NCBI GenBank assembly: GCA_022822125.1
Contig: JAJECF010000189.1
Location: 5,518 to 69,517 of the forward strand
DNA from: Alphaproteobacteria bacterium
GTDB lineage: Bacteria > Pseudomonadota > Alphaproteobacteria > Bin95
Length of the DNA stretch: 64,000 nucleotides
Reading direction: 5' to 3'
Position 1 is the stretch's first letter. The number at the start of each line of letters is the position of its first letter. Of the stretch, positions 54,391-64,000 are shown one piece after another. Position numbers and translations under genes: made by a program. A model generated the notes under the pieces. The model was given only the letters and a program-made list of their open reading frames with translations. It was not told the origin of the DNA and made no database searches.

Positions 54391-54428
54391 TTGACCGATC
54401 TGACTATCGGCTTCATGTTACATGTAAC
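54391..54428 (+). promoter_or_regulatory. mazEF promoter with palindromic operator
   Basis: TTGACC (54391-54396), a 17-base spacer and CATGTT (54414-54419) form a weak promoter. The 12-base perfect palindrome GTTACATGTAAC (54417-54428) overlaps its -10 element and stands 18 bases before the antitoxin start. Confidence 0.5.
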
Positions 54429-54446
54429 GACAGGGTGGAGTGTGCC

Positions 54447-54665
54447 ATGCCTTCATCGAATGCGGAACGGGTCCGCAAGCGGAGGGAGGCCCTCCGGGCG
54501 CAGGGGCTCCGTCCCGTCCAGATCTGGGTCCCCGACAGCCGGCGCCCGGGCTTCGAGGAGGAATGCCGCCGGCAGGCGGCGCTGGCGGCGGCGGCGGACC
54601 GGAACGACCCTGAACTTATGGCCTTCCTGGACGCCGCTCTGGAAGACCTGGACGACCCGGAGTGA
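54447..54665 (+). CDS. MazE-like antitoxin (DUF3018 type)
   Basis: A 72-residue antitoxin: the ribbon-type DNA-binding start MPSSNAERVRKRREALRAQG and GLRPVQIWVPDSRRPGFEEE, and an acidic C-terminus that should bind the toxin. GTGGAG precedes the ATG. Its stop overlaps the MazF GTG start, so the two are coupled. Confidence 0.9.
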   Translation: MPSSNAERVRKRREALRAQGLRPVQIWVPDSRRPGFEEECRRQAALAAAADRNDPELMAFLDAALEDLDDPE

Positions 54666-54988
54666 CGCGCGGCGACCTTGTAACCGTTGTCGCGCCGGGA
54701 GAATTCGGTAAGCCGCGCCCCGCCCTCGTGGTACAATCGGACCGGTTTCGGGAAACGGCCACCGTAACGGTTCTACTGGTGACGTCGACCGAGGCGGAGA
54801 TGCCGTTGTTCCGGGTTGCGGTCGAGCCGTCTCCCGCCAACGGTCTGCGAACGCGGTCCTTTATCATGGCCGACAAGGCCACAACGGTACGGACCGGCAA
54901 ACTGGGTCAACCGTTCGGTCGTCTGGAGGAGGATGCCATGCGCGCTGTGAACCGCGCGCTGGCGCTGTTCCTCGGCATCGTTGCCTGA
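54662..54988 (+). CDS. mazF: MazF/PemK-family endoribonuclease toxin
   Basis: A 108-residue sequence-specific mRNA interferase. MTRGDLVTVVAPGEFGKPRPALVVQS is the family N-terminal barrel, and VEPSPANGLRTRSFIMADKATTV carries the conserved active-site region. The start is GTG in a GTGA overlap with the antitoxin. The protein is complete. Confidence 0.93.
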   Translation: MTRGDLVTVVAPGEFGKPRPALVVQSDRFRETATVTVLLVTSTEAEMPLFRVAVEPSPANGLRTRSFIMADKATTVRTGKLGQPFGRLEEDAMRAVNRALALFLGIVA

Positions 54989-55034
54989 CGCGCCGGGCGG
55001 ATTTCCCCGGCGTCGAAACCAGGAAGGACCTGCC

Positions 55035-55592
55035 ATGACTCTTCTCGTTGCCGGCCTTGCGCTTTTCATCATTCTGCATCTGATTCCGAGCGTTCCTCCC
55101 CTTCGCGCCCGCCTTGTCGCCGGCATGGGCGAGAAGCGGTATCGCGGGGCGTTCTCGGCCCTCGCATTCGCAGGTCTCGCGCTCATCGTGTGGGGCTATG
55201 CGGCGGCGCCGTTCGAGCCCGTCTATTCGCCTCCGGACTGGGGGCGGCAGGCGGCGATGTGGCTGGCGCCGGCGGCCTTCGTGCTGTTTGCAGCGGCCAA
55301 TATGCCGACGCATATCCGCTCCCTTGTGCAGCACCCCATGCTGCTCGGGCTCCTTCTCTGGGCGCTCGCCCATCTGGCGGCGAATGGCGATTTGCGCTCG
55401 CTGCTGCTGTTCGGCGGCCTGGCGGGATTCTCCGTCGTGATGGCGGTGAGCGCCGTGGCGCGCGGCAAACGGCCCGCCGCCGACAAGGCGCCGCGCCTCG
55501 CGATGGATGCGGCGGCGCTCGCGTCGGGACTCGTCGTCGCTGCCCTCTTCGCATATTTCCACGCCGCCTTGTTCGGCGTGCCGGTGCTGTAG
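55035..55592 (+). CDS. nnrU: NnrU-family membrane protein
   Basis: A 185-residue inner-membrane protein with five or six transmembrane segments. It begins MTLLVAGLALFIILHLIPSV and shows the NnrU signature HPMLLGLLLWALAHLAANGD (residues about 94-113). The family is related to NO-metabolism genes and to 15-cis-zeta-carotene isomerase; haem-dependent chemistry is possible. AGGAAGGACC precedes ATG 55035. Confidence 0.9.
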   Translation: MTLLVAGLALFIILHLIPSVPPLRARLVAGMGEKRYRGAFSALAFAGLALIVWGYAAAPFEPVYSPPDWGRQAAMWLAPAAFVLFAAANMPTHIRSLVQHPMLLGLLLWALAHLAANGDLRSLLLFGGLAGFSVVMAVSAVARGKRPAADKAPRLAMDAAALASGLVVAALFAYFHAALFGVPVL

Positions 55593-55605
55593 GGCCCTTT
55601 CCGGG

Positions 55606-56661
55606 CTACCGGCCTGCCGGGCGGGCCTCCGGGCCGGAGACGCCGGCGCCCTCGAAGGTCGCCATCTCCGCATGGCAGCGGGCGGCGGCCCTGAGCAGCG
55701 CGAGCGCAAGCGCCGCCCCCGATCCTTCCCCGAGCCGCATGCCGAGATCGAGCAGCGGCGCCTTGCCCCAGAGCGCCAGCAGCCGCCCGTGCGCCGGCTC
55801 CGCGGAGAGATGGCCCGCCTGGCAGTGGTCGAGGCCCGCCGGGTCGAGCGCATGCAGCACGGCCGCGGCCGCCGCCGCGCCGTAGCCGTCGAGCAACACC
55901 GGCACGCGGCCCATGCGCGCCGCGACCAGCGCGCCGAACATGGCGGCGGTCTCGTAACCGCCGAGGCGGCGCAGCACTTCGAGCGGCGCCCGGCCGCCAT
56001 GCAGGGCGGCGCCGAGCCGCACCGTCTCGATCTTGGCTTCCAGCCGCGCGCCCGAAACGCCCGCGCCCGGCCCGGTCCAGTCCTCCGCCCGGCCGCCATG
56101 CAGGGCCAGCGCGATGGCGGCGGCGGAGGTCGTGTTGGCGATGCCCATCTCGCCGATGGCGAGCGCATCCATGCCGGGCTCGACCGCCATCATGCCGTAG
56201 GCGACGGCGCGCGCGCATTCCTCGTCCGTCATGGCGGGCGCCTCGGTGAAATCCTTCGTCGGCGTCTCCAGCGACAGTTCATAGACCCGCAGTTCCGCAT
56301 CCAGCGCGCCGCAAATGGCGTTCACCGCCGCGCCGCCGGCGATGAAATTCCGCACCATTTCCGCCGTGACGGACGCGGGCCAGGTCGAGACCCCGCGCCG
56401 GGCGACGCCGTGATTGCCCGCGAACACGGCGACGCGTGCGCGCTCCAGACGCGGCGGATGGCGGCCCTGCCAGGCGGCGAGCCATGCCGCCAGCTCCTCA
56501 AGCCGCCCGAGCGCGCCCGGCGGCTTGGTCAACAGGGCGTCCCGCGCGCGCGCCGCCTCCCGCGCCGCCTCGTCGGGGCCGGGCAGGTGCGCGAGCGTTT
56601 CCGCGATCTCGGCCAGCGAGACGATCGGGTTGGGCGAGACAGGAGGAGCGGTTTCGGACAT
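55606..56661 (-). CDS. cobT: Nicotinate-nucleotide--dimethylbenzimidazole phosphoribosyltransferase
   Basis: Activates the lower ligand of cobalamin as alpha-ribazole phosphate. The 351-residue protein has the CobT features VFAGNHGVARRGVS, FIAGGAAVNAICG, and the catalytic Glu in ALAIGEMGIANTTSAAA. It diverges from cobS with 36 bases between starts; no cobalamin riboswitch is visible in that short gap. Confidence 0.95.
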   Translation of the reverse strand: MSETAPPVSPNPIVSLAEIAETLAHLPGPDEAAREAARARDALLTKPPGALGRLEELAAWLAAWQGRHPPRLERARVAVFAGNHGVARRGVSTWPASVTAEMVRNFIAGGAAVNAICGALDAELRVYELSLETPTKDFTEAPAMTDEECARAVAYGMMAVEPGMDALAIGEMGIANTTSAAAIALALHGGRAEDWTGPGAGVSGARLEAKIETVRLGAALHGGRAPLEVLRRLGGYETAAMFGALVAARMGRVPVLLDGYGAAAAAAVLHALDPAGLDHCQAGHLSAEPAHGRLLALWGKAPLLDLGMRLGEGSGAALALALLRAAARCHAEMATFEGAGVSGPEARPAGR

Positions 56662-56697
56662 GCTGGCGGTCTATCGCGGATTCGCCCGGGGAAGTCC

Positions 56698-57393
56698 ATG
56701 CGCGCGCTGGACGACATGCGGCTGGCCTTCCAATTCCTGACCGTGCTGCCCCTCGGCCGGCTCGAGCCGCGGCCGCTCGGCGAGGCCGCCTGGTGCTTCC
56801 CGCTGGTCGGGCTGGCGGTCGGCGGCGCGGTGGCGCTCGTCTTTCTGGCGGCGCGGGAAGCCGGCCTGCCGGCGGAACTGGCCGGGTTCCTCGCCGTCGG
56901 CGCGGGCATGGCGCTCACGGGCGGGCTGCATGAAGACGGCCTGGCCGACACGGCCGACGCCCTGGGCGTGCGCGACCGGCGGCGCGCCCTTGAGGTCATG
57001 CGCGATTCCCGCACCGGCGCCTTCGGCGCGCTGGCGCTGGCGCTGACGATCCCGATGCGGGCGCTCGCGCTGGCGGCGGCGGGGCCGGCGGCGGCGCTCG
57101 CGGCCCATGCGCTCTCGCGCGGCGCGCTGGCCGGCGCGATGGCCTGGACGCTGCCCGCCCGCCCCGACGGGCTGGCGGCCGAGGCCGGGCCGACCTCCGC
57201 CGCCGCTGCGCTGCTGCTGGCCGCAGGCATCGGCATCCTGCTCGGCTGGCCGGCGGTGCCCGCAGCGGCGCTCGCGGCCTTCGCCGCGGCATGGTGGGCC
57301 GCGAAACGCTTCGGCGGCCATACGGGGGATACGCTCGGCGCGGTGCAGCAGGCGACGGAACTCGCTGTTTTGCTGGCGCTCGCGGCGGGGTGA
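56698..57393 (+). CDS. cobS: Adenosylcobinamide-GDP ribazoletransferase
   Basis: The membrane enzyme joining adenosylcobinamide-GDP and alpha-ribazole. In 231 residues it has LAFQFLTVLPL, the catalytic GGLHEDGLADTADALG with the conserved Asp cluster, RDSRTGAFGALAL, and GGHTGDTLGAVQQ near the end, with about six membrane segments. ATG 56698 is the conserved start. It pairs with divergent cobT. Confidence 0.95.
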   Translation: MRALDDMRLAFQFLTVLPLGRLEPRPLGEAAWCFPLVGLAVGGAVALVFLAAREAGLPAELAGFLAVGAGMALTGGLHEDGLADTADALGVRDRRRALEVMRDSRTGAFGALALALTIPMRALALAAAGPAAALAAHALSRGALAGAMAWTLPARPDGLAAEAGPTSAAAALLLAAGIGILLGWPAVPAAALAAFAAAWWAAKRFGGHTGDTLGAVQQATELAVLLALAAG

Positions 57394-57470
57394 GGGCGGG
57401 GGCTGAGAGGTTTTTTCTTGCATTGTTCTGAAAAATCTGGTTAGCGACTCAGGCAAGGGGAGGCGCGGCA

Positions 57471-58028
57471 ATGTCGGCACAGGACCGGGGCATACGAGAG
57501 CGCACGGGCGCGCTGGCGCATTTCATCATCAGCAACACGAGCCCGAGCGAGCTTGGAAAGACCAAACTGTTCAAGACGATGTGGCGTGCGGATGTGCTGC
57601 ATTACCGGCGCTACGGCGAGACAGTCTCCGGTCTGTCCGCCTATGTGCGCATGCCGAAGGGGCCGGTTCCCGCGAATATCTATCCGATCCTTGACGGCTT
57701 GAAGGCCGGCGGCAAAATCCTGGAGCGCCGGGTAAATATCGGCGATACCGTTCGACACGAACTCATCGCCGTCGAACCGGCCGACCCGGACGGGTTTACG
57801 TCCCGCGAGATACAGTCCGTCTACCGCGCCATTGAGGCGGTCCGGCCGCTGACCGCCGCGCAGGCAAGCGAAATGACGCACGATCCCGTCTGGCGCGTAC
57901 TGGGGGACGGAGAGGATATGCCTGTTCGCGCCGCCGCCGTCATTCCCGGCGATGTGACGCCGGAGGATATGGAATTGGCATTGAAGCATAGGGGCAACTT
58001 CAAGGATGAACATATCGAGGCCGCCTGA
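57471..58028 (+). CDS. Panacea-domain (SocA/DUF4065) antitoxin
   Basis: A 185-residue Panacea-domain protein. The characteristic segment is KTKLFKTMWRADVLHYRRYGETVSG followed by YVRMPKGPVPANIYPIL. Panacea antitoxins pair with many unrelated toxins and share this fold with prophage GepA and SocA. Its last bases overlap the next gene by 23 bases. GGGGAGGCG lies just upstream of the ATG. The gene is preceded by a promoter-like AT-rich stretch (57410-57445). Confidence 0.88.
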   Translation: MSAQDRGIRERTGALAHFIISNTSPSELGKTKLFKTMWRADVLHYRRYGETVSGLSAYVRMPKGPVPANIYPILDGLKAGGKILERRVNIGDTVRHELIAVEPADPDGFTSREIQSVYRAIEAVRPLTAAQASEMTHDPVWRVLGDGEDMPVRAAAVIPGDVTPEDMELALKHRGNFKDEHIEAA

Positions 58029-58422
58029 CGGATTCCGGATTCATTTCAGATACGAGAAAATCGAAAAAGCGGTCGCGGCGGAATCAGCGCGGAACGAAAT
58101 TTTCGGCAGGGCCTGGGGAGACCTGCTGGAACGGTTGAAAATGACCGCCCATATCGAAGGGCGCCCCGCGCCGCATATCGGCAACGGATGCCGGCTGTTC
58201 GTCTCCGACCCCGACTCGGAAGCGGGAACACCAAGAATACTGGTCGGCTATCTGGTCCTGGGCGAAACTGTGTCAATCCGTCTGGTGGTTCTGGACAGCG
58301 GCGATGTCGCCCGCATCCTCTCGGACCGGATTGGGATCAGGGCTGAAAGCGGCAGTAATGCCTGCGTCTGCCCTCACATTGGACAACAAAGAGAGCCGGT
58401 GGGTATAGTGGGGGAGGTCTGA
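58006..58422 (+). CDS. Putative toxin paired with the Panacea antitoxin
   Basis: A 138-residue protein starting MNISRPPDGFRIHFRYEKIEK and containing WGDLLERLKMTAHIEGRPAPHI and ILVGYLVLGETVSIRLVVLDSG. It has a compact alpha-beta pattern that could be a RelE-like fold, but no catalytic motif is certain. Position (downstream, 23-base overlap) marks it as the probable toxin of the pair. The C-terminus after about residue 115 looks poorly conserved and may be altered. Confidence 0.62.
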   Translation: MNISRPPDGFRIHFRYEKIEKAVAAESARNEIFGRAWGDLLERLKMTAHIEGRPAPHIGNGCRLFVSDPDSEAGTPRILVGYLVLGETVSIRLVVLDSGDVARILSDRIGIRAESGSNACVCPHIGQQREPVGIVGEV

Positions 58423-58581
58423 ACGATAATGGAAAACGCCACGATCTCGTCGATGGATGGTTGATATCCTGAAGGATGATGCCCTTTTTCTGCCGCTGTA
58501 AAATAACATGCAAGTGTATTTGCCATATCTTTGATTTCATCGCTACATGCACTCTCCTTACCCTCGGCGTTTCTTCCTCCG

Positions 58582-58691
58582 CATCCCCGCTTCCAGCGGC
58601 GCGCAAATCTTTTCATATAAGGCGAACAGATGCTCCACGTGCTCGCGTTCGGAAGCAAAGGGACCTTGCGGTATAGGTGGTCCACGGCGCG
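58582..58691 (-). pseudogene. Fragment of an MmeI-like methylase gene (3' end duplicate)
   Basis: About 110 bases match 59624-59733, the 3' end of the complete gene, at roughly 80 percent by eye. On the minus strand the fragment reads VDHLYRK, then after a one-base shift HVEHLFALYEKICAPLEAGM, parallel to the intact [19 protein letters not shown]. It lacks everything before this point and is a relic. Confidence 0.72.
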
Positions 58692-58694
58692 GGC

Positions 58695-58919
58695 TCAGTC
58701 CAGGTTTTTCAGCCGGTCGGCGATCCAGAGCTTGATGAGCGACTGCCGGGGAACGCCGTGCAGCCTCGCCTGCCGGTCGAGGGCGGCGACCACCCAGGCC
58801 GGGAAGTCCACATTGACCCGCCTGGTCCCCAGATTGACGCGCTCAGCTGCGGACCAGTCCACATGCGCGCTCACATCCTCCGCACCGTCGAATGCGCGGT
58901 CGAACTCATGCGCTTTCAT
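58695..58919 (-). CDS. brnA: BrnA-type CopG antitoxin (orphan)
   Basis: A 74-residue ribbon-helix-helix protein: NLGTRRVNVDFPAWVVAALDRQARLHGVPRQSLIKLWIAD matches BrnA/CopG-type antitoxins. No full BrnT toxin gene is upstream, though the frame just before it (minus strand, to about 58965) ends RARKEEVERYESA, similar to the C-terminus of BrnT. It is probably an orphan after toxin loss. AGGAGG precedes the ATG. Confidence 0.78.
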   Translation of the reverse strand: MKAHEFDRAFDGAEDVSAHVDWSAAERVNLGTRRVNVDFPAWVVAALDRQARLHGVPRQSLIKLWIADRLKNLD

Positions 58920-59043
58920 AGCGTTCCACTTCCTCCTTGCGGGCGCGACAAAGATTTATCATGCATTTTCGTAGAGCAAACGCCGTGAGTAAAGATTGAG
59001 ACCATGTTTCCTATGCAGCTTATATGGATGGATTGACATGGGG

Positions 59044-59502
59044 TCATTCCTCCTTCTTCAACAAGCCGCGCGCGGCCTTCAGGTCCTTGGCCTTGGCCAG
59101 CTTGGCTAATTTCAGGAAATGATTGGCGATATGAGCATCGTTCGCTTTCCCGTCAGGGACCGATACTCCAAGGTCGTGCAGTTCCGAATGCACTCTTGCA
59201 AGCTTTTGCAATGCCTCGGTGTCGTTGGGCGCTGTCACGGCGGAAATCCCAACATCGCTAAGATCATCGCCAAGTGCATGGAAGCGTTTTCTTCTCGAAA
59301 ACGCATCGAGTGTACCCAGTAGTGCGAACAACATCAGCATCACGCCCACTCCAGCTGCGAAGCCGCTCCAAGCCGGGCTCATGTCGCCCAACCAAGCCTG
59401 CCATATGCTGGCGTCTTCGAGCATCCCGGGGACCCCGAGTACAAACGTAACGAGGCCGGCCGCGGCCGCCCGTCGGTTCGTGAAGATCTTGGTCCACGCC
59501 AT
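59044..59502 (-). CDS. Hypothetical membrane protein
   Basis: A 152-residue protein with two transmembrane segments: RAAAAGLVTFVLGVPGML (about residues 11-28) and GFAAGVGVMLMLFALLGTL (about 47-66), followed by a soluble helical C-terminal half ending in lysine-rich AKAKDLKAARGLLKKEE. No family is recognised. It lies between the orphan BrnA and the MmeI-like gene, all on the minus strand, so it may be a passenger of this defence region. The spacing of 54 bases to the MmeI stop does not show coupling. Confidence 0.7.
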   Translation of the reverse strand: MAWTKIFTNRRAAAAGLVTFVLGVPGMLEDASIWQAWLGDMSPAWSGFAAGVGVMLMLFALLGTLDAFSRRKRFHALGDDLSDVGISAVTAPNDTEALQKLARVHSELHDLGVSVPDGKANDAHIANHFLKLAKLAKAKDLKAARGLLKKEE

Positions 59503-59556
59503 CCTCCGCCTTTAGGGCGATTCCCCGGTGGCAAGCAAGGACCAAGTCCCGTCAAT

Positions 59557-62385
59557 CTATCTGTATGAGCCCCTTTCCGATTGTTTCGCTCGCCGCTTCC
59601 TTCTCAGTGCAACTTTGTGTTTGATCCCCGCTTCCAGCGGCGCGCGCATCTTCTCGTACAGCGTGAACAAGTGCTTCACCCGCGCGCGTTCCGAGGCGAA
59701 GGGGTCCTTGCGGTAGAGCCGGTCCACGGCGCGGTCGAGGTTGCGGTGGGCGCGGCGGAGGTTGGGGGGCATGAGGTCGGGGTCGTAGAGGTCCGCCAGG
59801 GTTGCGCCCGGGTGGGCGGCGCGGGCGTCGAGGACGGCCTGGGCCAGTGGCTCCAGCCCGGAAAGCTCCGCCTCGCCGGATGCGAAGCCGGGCGGGGTCG
59901 GGAAGGTGTTATAGACGACGCCCACGGAATACATGTAGTCGCTCTTCATGCGCCCCGTCACGGTGCGCATCCAGGCCATGTGCATGGCGGAGGTCAGCAA
60001 TGCGAATTCCGCCAGCGTTGCATCGGGAAGCAGCCGCAGCTTGTTGCTTGGAATAACCGGCGGCTCCAGCCAGCCAATGGGCGCATATTCCCGTCGCTCC
60101 GAGCTGACTTCCGGAACTACGAGAAACGGCGCATCGGGCAATATATTGACATGGTAGAGCGTCGGCGTTTCGGCCAGTTTCAGGGTTGGCGCGCTCCTGC
60201 TCGCATCCCGGTAGGCGCGAACTGCTGCAATACGCTCCCGCACAAGCGGCAACTGCGCCAGCAAAGCGGGCGACGCATCGTGCAATGCGAGAATCCAGCG
60301 CATCCCGCCTTGCAGATACTCCCGCGCGCCGATGAAAGGACGCATAAACTCGCCGGCCTTCGGCTCGGCTTCCAGAAATTCGGCGCGCTCCCCGGCATTG
60401 AAGATGTAGCGCCCGCCGTCTATCGGTTTCGAGCCGGTAATCAGCCGCTTCATGCCGTTGATCGGCCGGCTTTCCTCGCGCACCGTCAGATGCGGGTCGG
60501 CGAGGCCGGCGGCGTCGAACAGATAGGGCGAGAGCGCCGCATGCCGGGTTTCCTGCGGCTCGCCGCCCGGCTCGGCATAGGAGAACAGGCGCTTTTCGGC
60601 CGGCGCGTCCTGCCGGCGGTCGAGGCCCAGCACGACCACATGCACATGCGCCTTGCCGCGCGCGTCCGAGCCCCAGGCGAAAGTGCGGTGCGCGAAGGCG
60701 ATCTCCAGCTTGCCGCGCCCGAACAGCAGCGGCCAGAGCTGGGCGGCCTGCTCCCCCTGCGTCACCGAATTGGTGGCGACGAAGCCGATCCGCGCCCCGC
60801 CGGCGCGCGCATAGTCCCCGGCCTTGAGGAACCATGCGGCGACATAGTCCAGCGTGCCGCCGCTCCGGCCGAGCGCGGCAATTCCCCGAACCTGCGCGCG
60901 CTGCGCCGCGGTCTGGAACTTCGCCCCGACGAAGGGCGGATTACCGAGCAAATAGTCGCAATCCTCCGGGGGCAGCAGCGCCGCCCAGTCGGCCTCCAGC
61001 GCATCGCCGTGGAGGATATGCGGCGACGCCTTGAGCGGAATGCGCGCATAGGTGCGGCCGAACTCCAGGCTGAGGCGATTGTTCATGATGTGGTCCATCA
61101 TCCAGAGCGCCGTTTCCGCGATGCGGGCCGGGAACTCGGCGATCTCGATGCCGTGGAACCGGTCCACATCGACGACCGAAAGCGTGTCCGCCAGAACATC
61201 GAACTGGCTGGTCGAATAGACCTCCTTCAACACCTCGATTTCGAGCGCACGCAGCTCGCGGTAGGCGATAATCAGGAAATTGCCGCAACCGCAGGCCGGG
61301 TCGAGGAAATTGAGCCGACCGAGCCGCGCCTGGAAGACCAGCAGGTCCGGCCGCCGGCGGCTGCCGCGCCTCGCCTTCAGCCGCTCGAACTCGGCGCGCA
61401 GATCGTCGAGAAACAGCGGCTCGATCACCTTGAGGATGTTCTTCTCGGTGGTGTAGTGCGCGCCTTGCGCGCGGCGCTCATTCGGGTCCATCACGGACTG
61501 GAACAGGGCGCCGAATATGGCCGGCGAAATTCCGGACCAGTCGAAGCGGCAGGCGTCCAGAAGCGCGCCCCGCATGGCGGCGTCGAAGGAGGGAATCGGC
61601 AGCGGCCCGTCGAACAGCGCGCCGTTGACATAGGGGAAGCCCGCCAGGTCCTCGTCCAGCGTGGCCTGACGGTCCGCCTCCGGCGTGTCCAGAACCTGGA
61701 ATAATTGCGCAAGCCAGGGGCCGAGGTCCGCGCCGTCTTCCGCCGTCCGCGTTTCGATGAACTCGAAGAAAATGTCGCGCGGCTCGAAAATGCCGGTGTC
61801 GTCCGCGAACAGGCAGAAGACCATGCGCACCAGCAGGACCCGGAGATTGTGGCCCCGGTAGCCGGCCGCCGCCAGCATGTCGTGCAGCCGGCCCACAAGC
61901 TCCGCCGCCTCGATATTGGCCGGGTCCTGGTCGCGGAATGTCCGGCGCTGGACGCCCATGACGAAGCCGAATTTCTCGACATGGGCCTGCAGGTCTTCGA
62001 GCGCGAAGGACACGACGTCCCCCTCGTCGAGGTCGTGAAGCTCGAAGGTGCGGAAGTCGCTGACCAGGATGTAGCGCGGGCGCTCATGCTCGGGCAGGGC
62101 GTCGAAATAGTCCCCCGCCTGACTGTAAGCTTTCCCGAGGTCCCGGCCGGCGCTCTTCTGCTCCACCAGCAGCACGCCCGGCCAGAAAAGGTCTATGAAG
62201 CCCGAGCGATTGTCGAGCTTCTTCACATGCTCTTCATAGCGCGCGACCGACCGGCGGCGGACGCCGAACATGGCGAAGAATTCGTTGTAGAAGCTCTGCG
62301 TCTCGCCCTTCTCATAGGCCGCATCGCGCCAGTCATCCGCAAAGGCGGCGGCGCGGGCGCGGACCTCGTTCCATGAGAGCCTCAT
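59557..62385 (-). CDS. MmeI-like single-chain restriction-modification enzyme (type IIL)
   Basis: A 942-residue protein combining nuclease, methyltransferase and specificity regions. The N-terminal PD-(D/E)xK nuclease is Asp65 ... Glu75-Gln-Lys77 ([17 protein letters not shown]). The gamma-type N6-adenine methyltransferase has motif I at Asp362 ([12 protein letters not shown]) and NPPF at 482-485. A target-recognition domain follows, then the C-terminal signature [20 protein letters not shown]. All catalytic residues are present, so it is probably functional. The start at 62385 has family support ([19 protein letters not shown]). It lies directly upstream of, and divergent from, mnmG. Confidence 0.93.
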   Translation of the reverse strand: MRLSWNEVRARAAAFADDWRDAAYEKGETQSFYNEFFAMFGVRRRSVARYEEHVKKLDNRSGFIDLFWPGVLLVEQKSAGRDLGKAYSQAGDYFDALPEHERPRYILVSDFRTFELHDLDEGDVVSFALEDLQAHVEKFGFVMGVQRRTFRDQDPANIEAAELVGRLHDMLAAAGYRGHNLRVLLVRMVFCLFADDTGIFEPRDIFFEFIETRTAEDGADLGPWLAQLFQVLDTPEADRQATLDEDLAGFPYVNGALFDGPLPIPSFDAAMRGALLDACRFDWSGISPAIFGALFQSVMDPNERRAQGAHYTTEKNILKVIEPLFLDDLRAEFERLKARRGSRRRPDLLVFQARLGRLNFLDPACGCGNFLIIAYRELRALEIEVLKEVYSTSQFDVLADTLSVVDVDRFHGIEIAEFPARIAETALWMMDHIMNNRLSLEFGRTYARIPLKASPHILHGDALEADWAALLPPEDCDYLLGNPPFVGAKFQTAAQRAQVRGIAALGRSGGTLDYVAAWFLKAGDYARAGGARIGFVATNSVTQGEQAAQLWPLLFGRGKLEIAFAHRTFAWGSDARGKAHVHVVVLGLDRRQDAPAEKRLFSYAEPGGEPQETRHAALSPYLFDAAGLADPHLTVREESRPINGMKRLITGSKPIDGGRYIFNAGERAEFLEAEPKAGEFMRPFIGAREYLQGGMRWILALHDASPALLAQLPLVRERIAAVRAYRDASRSAPTLKLAETPTLYHVNILPDAPFLVVPEVSSERREYAPIGWLEPPVIPSNKLRLLPDATLAEFALLTSAMHMAWMRTVTGRMKSDYMYSVGVVYNTFPTPPGFASGEAELSGLEPLAQAVLDARAAHPGATLADLYDPDLMPPNLRRAHRNLDRAVDRLYRKDPFASERARVKHLFTLYEKMRAPLEAGIKHKVALRRKRRAKQSERGSYR

Positions 62386-62602
62386 CGAACCGCGCCGCCC
62401 GGTTTGCCGCATGCGGAAAGCGGGCCCGGCGCAGGGCCAGCGGGTTTCCTGTCGTCCTCGTTCACGCCTTGGTGCTACCCCGGCGGCCAGCGGTCGGGTC
62501 CGCCAGCCGCAGCTTCGCCACCTCCGACCTAGCGCGCCTCGTCGGGCCCCGCAACCGCGCCGCTCTTGCCCCGCGCGGCGCATCGGCTTATTGGACCGGG
62601 CC

Positions 62603-64000
<1,398 letters not shown>

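Noticed and set aside
56662..56697. Cobalamin riboswitch between cobT and cobS
   Set aside because: The gap is only 36 bases and holds no riboswitch-like structure.
59581..61704. A 707-codon plus-strand frame opposite the MmeI-like gene
   Set aside because: The minus-strand gene has full catalytic motifs; the plus-strand frame shows low-complexity composition and no motif.
62386..62602. A 77-codon plus-strand frame between the MmeI-like gene and mnmG
   Set aside because: Its composition is that of a shadow frame, it has no ribosome site, and it does not resemble MnmE or any other protein.

Overview
The window looks like a chromosomal segment of a high-GC alphaproteobacterium. The F1 ATP synthase genes are in the order alpha-gamma-beta-epsilon. 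LpxD marks a Gram-negative outer membrane. ETF-ubiquinone oxidoreductase, NnrU, cobalamin genes, GlnRS and MnmG are all of proteobacterial type. Several TauD and PhyH-type dioxygenases, a sulfatase and an M81 peptidase recall marine or symbiotic Rhodospirillales-like genomes; this placement is inference from gene content only.

Layout. 1-4131: ATP synthase operon, cut at the left edge inside atpA. 4165-8159: a HigBA pair, a Mug-type glycosylase, a TauD-like dioxygenase, a VapBC pair and an FAH-superfamily enzyme. 8173-13979: an AT-richer hypothetical gene split by a 4956-bp IS1595-type element (8742-13697) with terminal inverted repeats and an 8-bp target duplication. Besides its transposase, the element carries a DNA methyltransferase-HNH fusion with a 13-G coding tract, an AT-hook peptide, two small proteins and a tandem family of small membrane proteins. 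14004-20664: orphan HigA, a three-gene SDR/isomerase/aminotransferase cluster, glnS, a second TauD-like dioxygenase and a Sel1 fragment. 20695-28235: a heat-shock protein with an RpoH-type promoter and a terminator, a CMD/AhpD-like protein with an in-frame TGA at its second redox cysteine (probable selenocysteine), tRNA-Pro(TGG), an overlapping MATE/carrier/MFS operon, an M81 peptidase and a rhomboid protease. 28555-47909: mostly catabolic and core genes (aldolase-dehydrogenase, sulfatase, enoyl-CoA hydratase, PhyH, carboxyltransferase, lpxD, molybdopterin oxidoreductase, HipBA, ispE), with a decayed ATPase/TOPRIM-like gene and REP-like repeats. 47939-57393: TPR lipoprotein, ETF-QO, UDG, lytic transglycosylase, moaB, MazEF, nnrU, cobT and cobS. 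57471-62385: a small defence island with a Panacea toxin-antitoxin pair, an orphan BrnA, a fragment of a second methylase and a complete MmeI-like restriction-modification protein. 62603 to the end: mnmG, running off the right edge.

Together the window is a housekeeping backbone repeatedly interrupted by toxin-antitoxin, restriction and transposon modules, many partly decayed. The strongest candidates for something undescribed are the IS1595-type element with its potentially phase-variable methyltransferase-HNH fusion and duplicated membrane-protein cassette, and the CxxU-type AhpD-like selenoprotein.
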